IMG/VR virus record: IMGVR_UViG_3300028612_002230
Span: 1-43,591 of that record
Length of the DNA: 43,591 nt
Direction: 5' to 3' (one strand)
Source: a virus
In this document: one piece after another, positions 37,690-43,591 of the stretch
How the letters are laid out: every line of letters begins with the position of its first letter
Position numbering within the stretch: position 1 is the first letter of the stretch
Program-made: the position numbers and the translations under genes
Notes under the pieces: generated by a model
Told to the model about the DNA's origin: nothing
The model's database searches: none
Seen by the model: the letters and a program-made list of their open reading frames with translations, nothing else

Positions 37690-37921
37690 TTTTCATAAGG
37701 AGTAATTTAACCTCATTATCCTTAGGCAGCCGTCCTTTTAACAATCGTGAAAATAATAAAGCAGGGGGATCCTCGTAATATATAACCTCAAATTCTCCCT
37801 CTCTTCCAGCTACCATCTCTATACTATAATTTTCATCAACACTCTTAATCTCATTATAAACATCTAGAGCTTTATCCATAAATCCATCACTTTGCTCACA
37901 ATATGTTATACTATATTTCAT
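37682..37921 (-). CDS. Small unknown protein, 79 residues
   Basis: No family is recognised. The protein is acidic in the middle with a beta pattern ([19 protein letters not shown]). The ribosome site is weak (GGAAA, 14 bases upstream) and the start follows the oxygenase-like gene by 16 bases, so it may be translated with that gene. Confidence 0.4.
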   Translation of the reverse strand: MKYSITYCEQSDGFMDKALDVYNEIKSVDENYSIEMVAGREGEFEVIYYEDPPALLFSRLLKGRLPKDNEVKLLLMKMT

Positions 37922-37937
37922 TATGTATAATTATTTC

Positions 37938-38807
37938 CTAAGTAGCAAACCCACTTCCTAACATTTTTTCTTCCATAGAACTTTGAAGTTCTTTTTGAGC
38001 TTGCTCATAGCTTAAACCTTGGTCCATCTTTTCTTTAAAGTCTATTTCTGGTATAGTAAGATTCCGTATACCCAAAGAAAATCTTAAAGTTTTTGTATAT
38101 AAACAATGAAAATAATATTTTCCATCTACCCTAAGACCTGTTTTACCATCAAGTAACCCTTGAGGAACATTCATTATATTTAAGCTCCAGCCTTTTGGTT
38201 CTTTCTTATAAATTACTTTATCATTTTCTTGATCATAAACCCCCCAAACTGAACTATCCTCATCTGTATTATAAACAAAATACCATCTAAACTCAGAACC
38301 ACTAATATGATTTGTATGCCATCCCATATATCCATTTAATCCATTGTATTCCTTGTATATATGAGGTAAACACGAAAAACTATATTGATCTGATTCTGTA
38401 ACCTGAGGGAGATCTCTTAATTTATTAAATCTTTCCAAAAGAGAAGACATAAAACTCTCTTTACACAACCACTCTACTGATTTATCCTTACGATTTTCCA
38501 ATTCCACTAACATTTTACAAATTTGTTCAGAAAAATAATAACAAGAATCAGTCCTAGCATTACCTATCATTGGAGTTACATTAGGTAATAATTTTCGCAA
38601 GGCATCTTCACTGCATCTTTCTTCTGCCGACAGACCGTCAAATACAGGCGTAGGAACAGGTAATCGTGATAATTTTCCATCAACTTTTTGAAATCTAGCC
38701 GATTGCCAATAAGGATATACTTTAACTTTTCCTGAAATTATAGGATTAATATATAAATTAACAATTTCATCTAAAACATCTTTATATGGTTCTAATAATT
38801 CTACCAT
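37938..38807 (-). CDS. 2OG-Fe(II) oxygenase-like protein
   Basis: The 289-residue protein has the order of the double-stranded beta-helix oxygenases: GYMGWHTNHISGSEF (His164, with Asn at the usual Asp position 166), then GSEFRWYFVYNT, then a far strand with YYFHCLYTKTLRFSLGIR (His234, Arg242). The His-x-Asp...His triad is thus H-x-N...H; the Asn may weaken or alter iron binding. It lies between collagen-like fibre genes. Prolyl and lysyl hydroxylases of collagen belong to this superfamily, so hydroxylation of the G-x-y shafts is a natural guess, but the match is from pattern only. Ribosome site AAGG. Confidence 0.55.
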   Translation of the reverse strand: MVELLEPYKDVLDEIVNLYINPIISGKVKVYPYWQSARFQKVDGKLSRLPVPTPVFDGLSAEERCSEDALRKLLPNVTPMIGNARTDSCYYFSEQICKMLVELENRKDKSVEWLCKESFMSSLLERFNKLRDLPQVTESDQYSFSCLPHIYKEYNGLNGYMGWHTNHISGSEFRWYFVYNTDEDSSVWGVYDQENDKVIYKKEPKGWSLNIMNVPQGLLDGKTGLRVDGKYYFHCLYTKTLRFSLGIRNLTIPEIDFKEKMDQGLSYEQAQKELQSSMEEKMLGSGFAT

Positions 38808-38813
38808 ACTGCC

Positions 38814-39137
38814 TTATGCCTCCAGGATAGCAATCATCTCTTCAATCTTAACTTGGTCTTCTGGATGTTCTCCAGTTGGCCCCGTTTTTTCTCTTATATC
38901 ATTTATTTCGTCTCCCTTGGTTTTTCCAATATCCTTCGCACCTGTCGAACCAGGTGGTAACTCCTGCCCATCACTAATAGCTGTCAACGTTACAGGTACA
39001 GGAGTGTTATTATCAGTTAAATCTCCAAGACCTTCTAAATAATTTAAAATTAATATTTGTCTAGATGATCCCTGACTATTCAAAAAATTAATATTGGGTA
39101 CTAGAGCTTCAAGTTGAGCTCTCTTTACTTGTGACAT
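38814..39137 (-). CDS. Unknown protein, 107 residues
   Basis: A helical N-terminal part (to about 40) is followed by a beta strand and a long acidic, Gly/Lys-rich disordered stretch with GSTGAKDIGKTKGDE and a GPTG-like segment, then a short C-terminal helix. It may be a fibre accessory or adaptor. AGGAG precedes the ATG. No family is recognised. Confidence 0.4.
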   Translation of the reverse strand: MSQVKRAQLEALVPNINFLNSQGSSRQILILNYLEGLGDLTDNNTPVPVTLTAISDGQELPPGSTGAKDIGKTKGDEINDIREKTGPTGEHPEDQVKIEEMIAILEA

Positions 39138-39162
39138 ACTATTCTCCTATTTTTATATAATA

Positions 39163-39792
39163 TTAAGCACTGACATAATTAAAAGGTACTGAATAAAGCT
39201 GGTCAAGTGTTAGACCCGTAACTGTATCAAAAAATCCACTTGCACCCTTGAAAGTCCAAGAAAGGTAACATATTTGTGTAGGATTCATATTTCCACCCAT
39301 CTGCATAATTCTCCTAACAGTCACACCATTACTATCTGCTTCCCAATCATGCTTCGTATTACCTAAATGACTAACAAATAACTCATCAAAGTTATATGCT
39401 GTACATATCTGTGATATGCAACCGGTATGCATATCATGCCATTCATAGGTCCAACTTATAGTCAGATCATAGAAATATGACCACCAACTAAACTCACAAC
39501 ATCCGTCCCACCATTGGTCAGTTAAATTTGCATTTTGAAGATTTATCCAGGCACCTCCAGTACTATTTTCATGAGTTTGTCCCATCTTGTATCTTGCTCG
39601 ACAATCTTCATCGTTATTTCCATCTGGATCTGAACAAGTAGTATTTACCAGTCTGGCATCTTTAATTCTATAATTACTCATCTTACAATTAATAGAATCA
39701 GGATGAATTGTTCCTAAAGAAGAGGAAGTAGTATCATTGCCACTTCCTGCAACTGCCTTTCTTAATTTCCCTAAACTGCATTGATGTGCCAT
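39163..39792 (-). CDS. Cys- and Trp-rich virion-type protein
   Basis: The 209-residue protein is rich in Trp, Cys and aromatic residues (for example QWWDGCCEFSWWSYFYDLTISWTYEW). Pairs of Cys across the chain (C-x10-C at 53-64, CC near 98, C-x4-C near 125) suggest disulphides. The first pair resembles a degenerate Cys cassette lacking the Trp. AGGAG precedes the ATG. The context of fibre genes makes a tip or receptor-binding protein plausible. Confidence 0.45.
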   Translation of the reverse strand: MAHQCSLGKLRKAVAGSGNDTTSSSLGTIHPDSINCKMSNYRIKDARLVNTTCSDPDGNNDEDCRARYKMGQTHENSTGGAWINLQNANLTDQWWDGCCEFSWWSYFYDLTISWTYEWHDMHTGCISQICTAYNFDELFVSHLGNTKHDWEADSNGVTVRRIMQMGGNMNPTQICYLSWTFKGASGFFDTVTGLTLDQLYSVPFNYVSA

Positions 39793-39843
39793 CTATTCTC
39801 CTATTTTTCTACAATATGCTAATTGCCATCTTTAATCCTCCAG

Positions 39844-40650
39844 CTATAATCCTCCAGATAATGTATCTAACTGAATTTGTTGTTCTTTAACAGCTTCTAT
39901 TAGTAAAGCAACTAACTTTTCATACTTAACTGCTTTAAATCCAGTGGATCTAGTAACAACTATGTCAGGAAGAACTTTTTCAACCTCTTGAGCAATGATT
40001 CCAACATCATGCCCTATATAGGTAGATTGCTTATCATTCCAGTCAAACTCAATTCCCCTTAGAGACTTTATTTTAGCTACAGCGTTGGTTAATACTTTAA
40101 TATTAGTTTTAAGTCTTTCATCAGAAGAATAGTAAGCTATAATATCTCCGCCTGCTGTAATATTACCAGTAGCATGGACTGTAGTAAATGAAGGAGTCAT
40201 ATCTGTAAAATCACCTTGATCACCTTTGTCACCTTGATCACCTTTGTCGCCTTGATCACCTTTGTCACCTTGATCACCTTTGTCGCCTTGATCACCTTTG
40301 TCACCTTGATCACCTTTGTCACCTTGATCACCTTTGTCGCCTTGATCACCTTGATCACCTTTGGCACCTTGATCACCTTTGGCACCTTGATCACCTTTGT
40401 CACCTTGATTACCTTGATTACCTTTGGTACCTTGATTACCTTGATAACCTTTGGCACCTTGATCACCTTTGTCACCTTGATTACCTTGATTACCTTTGGT
40501 ACCTTGATTACCTTGATTACCTTTGGCACCTTGATCACCATTGTCACCTTTGGTACCTTGATAACCTTGGGGACCTTGTAAATCAGTGGGATCTCCGATC
40601 CATTTAGCGTCATCGTCTATTACTCCTTGTGGTCCTATGTTTATTGCCAT
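39844..40650 (-). CDS. Collagen-like fibre with S74 chaperone domain
   Basis: The 268-residue protein has a 25-residue leader (MAINIGPQGVIDDDAKWIGD), a G-x-y block to about 150 dominated by G-D-K-G-D-Q and G-A-K triplets, and an S74 domain (about 175-262): SDERLKTNIKVLTNAVAKI, LRGIEFDWND, VGIIAQEVEKVLPDI, AVKYEKLVALLIEAV. The S74 part trimerises the fibre and is then usually removed. Lys at the y position is the site modified in collagens elsewhere. AGGAG precedes the ATG. A truncated copy of the leader lies just upstream. Confidence 0.85.
   Translation of the reverse strand: MAINIGPQGVIDDDAKWIGDPTDLQGPQGYQGTKGDNGDQGAKGNQGNQGTKGNQGNQGDKGDQGAKGYQGNQGTKGNQGNQGDKGDQGAKGDQGAKGDQGDQGDKGDQGDKGDQGDKGDQGDKGDQGDKGDQGDKGDQGDKGDQGDFTDMTPSFTTVHATGNITAGGDIIAYYSSDERLKTNIKVLTNAVAKIKSLRGIEFDWNDKQSTYIGHDVGIIAQEVEKVLPDIVVTRSTGFKAVKYEKLVALLIEAVKEQQIQLDTLSGGL
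40211..40578 (-). repeat. Collagen-coding 18-bp tandem repeats
   Basis: Units built on TCACCTTTGTCACCTTGA (plus strand) are repeated about twenty times with small changes, coding GDK-GDQ. Because the unit is a multiple of three, all frames of the stretch stay open and yield false reading frames on both strands. Confidence 0.85.
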
Positions 40651-40676
40651 TTTAAACTCCTATTTTAATTATTTAT

Positions 40677-40769
40677 TTAATCTCCCAAGCAACGAATACT
40701 CAGGGTCGGATCTCCGATCCATTTAGCGGTGTCGTCTATTACTCCTTGTGGTCCTATATTTATTGCCAT
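40677..40769 (-). pseudogene. Truncated duplicate of fibre leader
   Basis: The 30-residue frame MAINIGPQGVIDDTAKWIGD then PTLSIRCLGD matches the first 22 residues of the next gene's leader (one Asp replaced by Thr) and then stops. It has AGGAG 11 bases before its ATG. It looks like the remains of a second fibre gene deleted by recombination, or of a leader duplication; a short peptide that caps or competes with the real leader is possible. Confidence 0.7.
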
Positions 40770-40803
40770 ATAGTTTTGCACTCCTAAGCATTCTATAAAT
40801 TTA

Positions 40804-40832
40804 TATATATAACTATAGTTCAGTTATGTCAA
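40804..40832 (-). promoter_or_regulatory. Probable sigma70-type promoter, with motif copy, for collagen-like fibre unit
   Basis: On the minus strand TTGACA (40,832-40,827) is followed 17 bases later by TATATA (40,809-40,804), an ideal spacing. The -35 box is part of the TGACATAACT motif copy (40,822-40,831). It faces the truncated leader and the collagen-like fibre gene. Confidence 0.6.
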
Positions 40833-40914
40833 TTCAAACACGTATTAAATACTCCACCGACAAAATTTTAGACTTTCTTTTTTATTTTTATTTGATTAAC
40901 TGAATAAGGTTTAC

Positions 40915-41157
40915 TTATTTTGGGGATCTATATCTGGGGCCTAGCTTATCTTTATCTATTTTCATTCCACCTATTAATAACACACTACTATCATAGTGTA
41001 CATAGTGAAAGTGATCCACATCACAGTAGGCGGGACATTGATATTTATCATATAAGGTTACTATTGTGTACCCATAGTAGTATTCCATGGGTCCAGTATT
41101 ATCATTTAGGTATCCTATACACGCAGCTAAAACTATTATTATTATTGTATTTAACAT
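40915..41157 (-). CDS. Predicted lipoprotein, 80 residues
   Basis: From the ATG at 41,157 the protein starts MLNTIIIIVLAACIGY: a hydrophobic stretch with a lipobox (LAAC), so Cys13 would be lipidated after signal peptidase II cleavage. The mature part has Tyr, two Cys (CPAYC) and several His. GGAAGG lies 6 bases before this ATG. A small phage lipoprotein could be an Rz1-like spanin or an exclusion factor; there is no Pro-rich segment typical of Rz1. The N-terminal region lacks a positive charge, so the signal is not ideal. Confidence 0.5.
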   Translation of the reverse strand: MLNTIIIIVLAACIGYLNDNTGPMEYYYGYTIVTLYDKYQCPAYCDVDHFHYVHYDSSVLLIGGMKIDKDKLGPRYRSPK

Positions 41158-41326
41158 CCACACCCTTCCAGAGGTTATCTATTGTATCAAGCAATACCTA
41201 CTCCAAGTAGATTACAAGTAAGATCGTTCTTAGAGAACCCATCCCTCCCAATCTGCCATACATCTCCCAGGGTACCATCGCATCTATACTTTCCTTAATT
41301 AAACCCAATATGAAGACACACAGTAA

Positions 41327-41482
41327 TTAATGATCAATAGGTTCTAATGTATCTGCTGCCCACCTACACTCTCCAGTTGCAGGCACATCGTCCTGCATAT
41401 AGCTAAATGATATAACCGTACATGCTATGAACAACCCCATAAGAGTTAATATTAAATATTCAATTACTTTATTGTTCTTCAT
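41327..41482 (-). CDS. Small membrane protein, 51 residues
   Basis: The short frame starts MKNNKVIEYLILTLMGLFIA, a likely membrane helix with Lys at the front, then a polar, acidic tail ending PIDH. No ribosome site is seen; the recurring motif (CCATAACTATCATAT) runs up to the ATG, suggesting a leaderless start as in the deformylase-like gene. It is the last minus-strand gene before the divergent control region. Confidence 0.5.
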   Translation of the reverse strand: MKNNKVIEYLILTLMGLFIACTVISFSYMQDDVPATGECRWAADTLEPIDH

Positions 41483-41489
41483 ATATGAT

Positions 41490-41499
41490 AGTTATGGTA
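41490..41499 (-). promoter_or_regulatory. Motif variant TACCATAACT upstream of 51-residue gene
   Basis: This copy shares CATAACT with the others and lies directly before the start of the small membrane protein gene on the minus strand. Confidence 0.3.
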
Positions 41500-41504
41500 A
41501 TTAT

Positions 41505-41680
41505 AGGGACGAAAATGAGTATTCTTAATCACATAAATTATCTAAATTAAGATGATGTGATGGGCGTCACACTCTGTAACATTTTGTAACTAGGGACGAT
41601 TACTTTCTAGGCGTGCTAAATCTTATTTTTTTATATATAATACTCAACTATTGGCATCTTTGCTTCAGGTACAGGGACGA
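41505..41680 (+). repeat. Three direct AGGGACGA repeats
   Basis: AGGGACGA occurs at 41,505-41,512, 41,592-41,599 and 41,673-41,680, in one orientation, 87 and 81 bases apart. The spacing near eight helical turns would place bound proteins on one face of DNA. Possible operator or origin iterons. Confidence 0.5.
41556..41571. promoter_or_regulatory. Perfect CRP-type palindrome TGTGA-N6-TCACA
   Basis: TGTGATGGGCGTCACA contains both half-sites of the E. coli CRP consensus with the right 6-base spacer. The central part is GC-richer than usual. A host CRP or a phage regulator of that family could bind here. Confidence 0.5.
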
Positions 41681-41716
41681 ACAGATGATACCGTGAATCT
41701 GATGTTAGAAACGCTT

Positions 41717-41722
41717 TATAAT
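41717..41722 (+). promoter_or_regulatory. Possible rightward -10 box TATAAT
   Basis: An exact TATAAT lies 136 bases before the rightward gene. The -35 region at 17-base spacing is poor, so this would need an activator, which the CRP-type site upstream could provide. Confidence 0.3.
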
Positions 41723-41740
41723 AATATATAGTATACATAT

Positions 41741-41772
41741 GGGGTTCGGCGTTTCGAGCCCCCGGTCCTTTT
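41741..41772 (+). terminator. Strong hairpin followed by a T-run in the leader
   Basis: GGGGTTCG and CGAGCCCC pair over 8 positions (one G-U) around the loop GCGTTT. After six more bases CTTTTATT follows. The distance of the T-run from the stem is long for a simple terminator; attenuation or an RNA structure in the leader is an alternative. Confidence 0.35.
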
Positions 41773-41798
41773 ATTAGAAGTAAATACAATAAACAAAG

Positions 41799-41820
41799 AG
41801 TATGTTTAGATTAACATACT
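41799..41820. promoter_or_regulatory. Perfect 8-bp inverted repeat before rightward gene
   Basis: AGTATGTT and AACATACT pair perfectly across a 6-base spacer, ending 37 bases before the ATG at 41,858. It may be an operator for a dimeric repressor or a leader hairpin. Confidence 0.45.
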
Positions 41821-41857
41821 AATAATAAAAACAAAAACAAAACAAAAGGAGAATAAC

Positions 41858-43294
41858 ATGTTATTCTTTGCAATAGTAACAATAGTAATAATAGTGGTTG
41901 CTTTCTGCCTTATGAGCAAAACAACAACCACCAATAACTCACGTAACACTAGTGATGGTGTTACACAAACACACAACAACAAAGGAGGGAATGTAATGAA
42001 TAGTATATTACACAGCCTCATCACAAGAGCAGTAGGTAGTCAGTTACTTGGCTTCCTTCTGTTATCAGTAACAATATGCATACTCCACATAGGAGCTGAA
42101 GTAGTATCATCAGCTACACTAGTGAACATAGGACTAGTAAGCTTAGTCTTATTAGGCTTAGTAGGTATGTACACTATGGAAGTATCATCCACATGGACTA
42201 ACTATCGTATTGATGGTCGTGAGGGTGGTACTCATGTATCACCTGCTGCACCCATACATGATGGCCTAGTGGTGATAGCACCCTTGCATGCTACAGCTGT
42301 CAAGACATGGTGGCGTAAGGCTATTAGCTTTACACTACCTATACTCCTACTACTAGTAGGATGCGGTGATGGTGACCATGAGTTTAGAAGCTCTTTACTA
42401 ATGAATCAGGGCTACCCAACGTACTGTCAACGAGACGGTAACGGTGATGGGTGGTACACACTGCTTGAAGGAGCAGAGATCATATACAGCAAGGAGTTAG
42501 GACCTTGCCCTACCTGTATCAAAATAGGTGTTGTACCTGTTTACATGCAGGGTACTGACACCACACCCGACCTGTATAAAGAAGGTGGCATAGGAGGTAT
42601 GGATGACATACTAAGCACCTTCGTAATAGCAGGGCTACTGTTGGCCCTGTTATTTCCAATGAAACCAAAAGACAAAAAGTCTCATACGTTTAGAGTATGG
42701 GAATGGATAACAATTGGACTAGCGGTCACTGTTGGTGCATCGCTATTCCTCGAAATCATGGTGCTGTTTACTAAGCTGATTGTAGCAGTACAATTGGCAG
42801 CAGTACCCTTACTTGGTCTGAAAGGAGGTAATAAAATGAAACCAACAATAAGTCCGTTTAGATCTGCTGAAGAGATTCAGTCCGATATGAATCTAGTAAA
42901 CAAGAAGATGGAAGAACGGCTTCTTGTCCTGGAGAGATTTAGAGCAATACTAACTTACAAGTTAGTTAAACTTTCTAGTAAAATAAACTGGAAAGAGTTG
43001 TCTAAAACTCTAGCGTTTAACAAGTTTATAACTGTGAAGGAACATGCAGAAACTGTTGAACTAGACAAGAGCTTAACTGATTATCTTTCCAAGGACAATG
43101 TGTACTTGGAACAGATCTATCTTAGTAGCTATCGCACTTACTCGTCGCTTGAAGAGGACGATAAAGCGCTTAGAGCAGAAGCATCAGAATCCAAATCAGA
43201 GCACCAAAAAGAATTAAGTGTAATTCTTAATGGTATCGGTGGAATGTACTTCTGCAATAAAGATAAAAAGATGGAAGCTATTATCAAAAAATAG
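41858..43294 (+). CDS. Rightward membrane protein with two strong in-frame internal starts
   Basis: The 478-residue frame starts after AAGGAG. It has a hydrophobic N-terminus (MLFFAIVTIVIIVVAF), several more membrane segments (about 60-85, 86-105, 148-160, 240-262 and 275-320), a Cys-containing loop with GPCPTC, and a soluble charged C-terminal part from residue 327. Inside the frame AAAGGAGG precedes ATG at 41,996 (residue 47) and again at 42,836 (residue 327), encoding K-G-G-N-x-M each time. The starts could yield products of 478, 432 and 152 residues. The family is not recognised; a membrane anchor plus a soluble helical partner made separately is one reading. Confidence 0.6.
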   Translation: MLFFAIVTIVIIVVAFCLMSKTTTTNNSRNTSDGVTQTHNNKGGNVMNSILHSLITRAVGSQLLGFLLLSVTICILHIGAEVVSSATLVNIGLVSLVLLGLVGMYTMEVSSTWTNYRIDGREGGTHVSPAAPIHDGLVVIAPLHATAVKTWWRKAISFTLPILLLLVGCGDGDHEFRSSLLMNQGYPTYCQRDGNGDGWYTLLEGAEIIYSKELGPCPTCIKIGVVPVYMQGTDTTPDLYKEGGIGGMDDILSTFVIAGLLLALLFPMKPKDKKSHTFRVWEWITIGLAVTVGASLFLEIMVLFTKLIVAVQLAAVPLLGLKGGNKMKPTISPFRSAEEIQSDMNLVNKKMEERLLVLERFRAILTYKLVKLSSKINWKELSKTLAFNKFITVKEHAETVELDKSLTDYLSKDNVYLEQIYLSSYRTYSSLEEDDKALRAEASESKSEHQKELSVILNGIGGMYFCNKDKKMEAIIKK

Positions 43295-43305
43295 TATCCA
43301 TATAA

Positions 43306-43335
43306 TGAGAGCCCTGTCTTAGGATGGGGCTCTCA
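43306..43335. other. 9-bp perfect hairpin between rightward genes
   Basis: TGAGAGCCC and GGGCTCTCA enclose a 12-base loop. No T-run follows on the plus strand, so it is more likely a processing or stability hairpin than a terminator. Confidence 0.4.
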
Positions 43336-43351
43336 CAACAAGGAGAATACA

Positions 43352-43591
43352 ATGAAAATAAAGGACGTGGTAGGCCATTTGCTGCAAGACTTAGCAGCAA
43401 TGGGCTATCTTAGGTTACAGCCACTTTATATAGAGTGGCTTAATCTAGAGGGTCTAACCCTCTTGGCTACTGCTGCAAATGTAATAGCCAAGTGGGAGGA
43501 CCCATGGTATTACCAATACAAAGAACTCATTCTGGAGCATATTCAGAATGAGTTTAGTTCATGGGATGTCTATGAAGACGTCTTATATATC
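43352..43591 (+). CDS. Partial rightward CDS, unknown helical protein
   Basis: The ATG at 43,352 follows AGGAG with 7 bases between. The 80 codons up to the right edge stay open and read MKIKDVVGHLLQDLAAMGYL, then a mixed helical sequence with several Trp and Tyr (KWEDPWYYQYKEL). No family is recognised. It is the second gene of the rightward block and continues beyond the window. Confidence 0.6.
   Translation, partial: MKIKDVVGHLLQDLAAMGYLRLQPLYIEWLNLEGLTLLATAANVIAKWEDPWYYQYKELILEHIQNEFSSWDVYEDVLYI

Larger units (their letters stand above)
41483..41857. other. Divergent noncoding control region
   Basis: No supported gene lies here. It separates the leftward block from the rightward genes and holds a motif copy (41,490-41,499), three AGGGACGA repeats, a perfect CRP-type palindrome, a possible rightward -10 TATAAT (41,717-41,722), and two hairpins before the ATG at 41,858. 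It could be the major regulatory switch or an origin; neither is shown by the sequence. Confidence 0.7.

Noticed and set aside
40211-40578. Possible CRISPR array because of regular short repeats
   Set aside because: There are no unique spacers between repeats and the stretch is coding for Gly-x-y triplets.
40197-40613. Val-Lys-Ile and Thr-Leu-Ile repeat frames
   Set aside because: Frame shadows of the 18-base G-D-K-G-D-Q repeats.
41158-41326. Short minus-strand frames of 17-26 codons between the two small membrane genes
   Set aside because: Several overlapping possibilities with weak ribosome sites and no composition signal; none is supported over the others.
41673-41770. Possible tRNA in the divergent gap
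   Set aside because: The GGGGTTCG...CGAGCCCC arm and a weak AGGGACG/CGGTCCT acceptor suggest one, but the T-loop is wrong, the acceptor has mismatches and no proper D or anticodon arm forms.
41991-41999. Start-stop pair ATGTAATG before the internal start at 41,996
   Set aside because: A minimal start-stop could tune translation, but it arises from the same bases as the strong internal site and there is no independent support.

Overview
This AT-rich window is a stretch of a tailed double-stranded DNA phage genome (Caudoviricetes). Its hallmarks are a large terminase, a portal, an S78-like prohead protease and a scaffold-like protein in the classical order, followed by a long series of fibre and adhesin genes. 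Nearly every gene from 1 to about 41.5 kb lies on the minus strand, tightly packed, often with TAATG or ATGA stop/start overlaps. A rightward block begins at 41.86 kb, so 41,483-41,857 is a divergent control region. Strong AGGAG-type ribosome sites imply a host that uses Shine-Dalgarno initiation. No host taxon can be fixed from the sequence, although a perfect CRP-type half-site pair in the control region would fit a proteobacterial host.

Layout in transcription order for the minus strand (right to left). 41.5-37.7 kb: small membrane or lipoprotein genes, a collagen-like fibre with an S74 chaperone domain, a truncated copy of its leader, and a 2OG-Fe(II)-oxygenase-like protein. 37.6-29.8 kb: a collagen/HtrA/PDZ fusion fibre, a second collagen-like fibre, and a 1285-residue adhesin with FISUMP and LamG-type domains. 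29.7-26.6 kb: a secreted small protein, a trypsin-like protease, DnaJ and a small membrane protein. 26.5-20.3 kb: more fibre proteins, one with S74, one with fibronectin-III repeats, and a shared GDY-x-KID module. 20.3-16.3 kb: a membrane/coiled-coil protein, PhoH, a peptide-deformylase-like protein that has lost its HExxH motif, GroES, and a homing-endonuclease-repeat protein. 16.3-10 kb: virion or morphogenesis candidates, a ClpP-like protease and two Gly/Ala-rich proteins. 10-1 kb: a ribosomal protein bS21 homologue, a free-standing intein-like/LAGLIDADG protein, a terminase carrying a mini-intein, a large Cys-rich protein, portal, zinc protein, prohead protease, scaffold, and the start of the probable major capsid protein.

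The genes appear to serve three jobs: building and filling the head; building an elaborate set of adhesion fibres with their own folding and possibly modifying enzymes; and acting on host translation and protein folding (bS21, deformylase-like protein, GroES, DnaJ, ClpP, PhoH). The most unusual signals are: a Cys-Tyr-Cys-Trp peptide cassette spread over several unrelated proteins; a degenerate free-standing intein beside an intein-bearing terminase; a dead-looking deformylase; an HtrA protease built into a collagen fibre next to an oxygenase-like gene; a recurring intergenic decamer that looks like a promoter or operator element; and a rightward gene with two strong in-frame internal translation starts.
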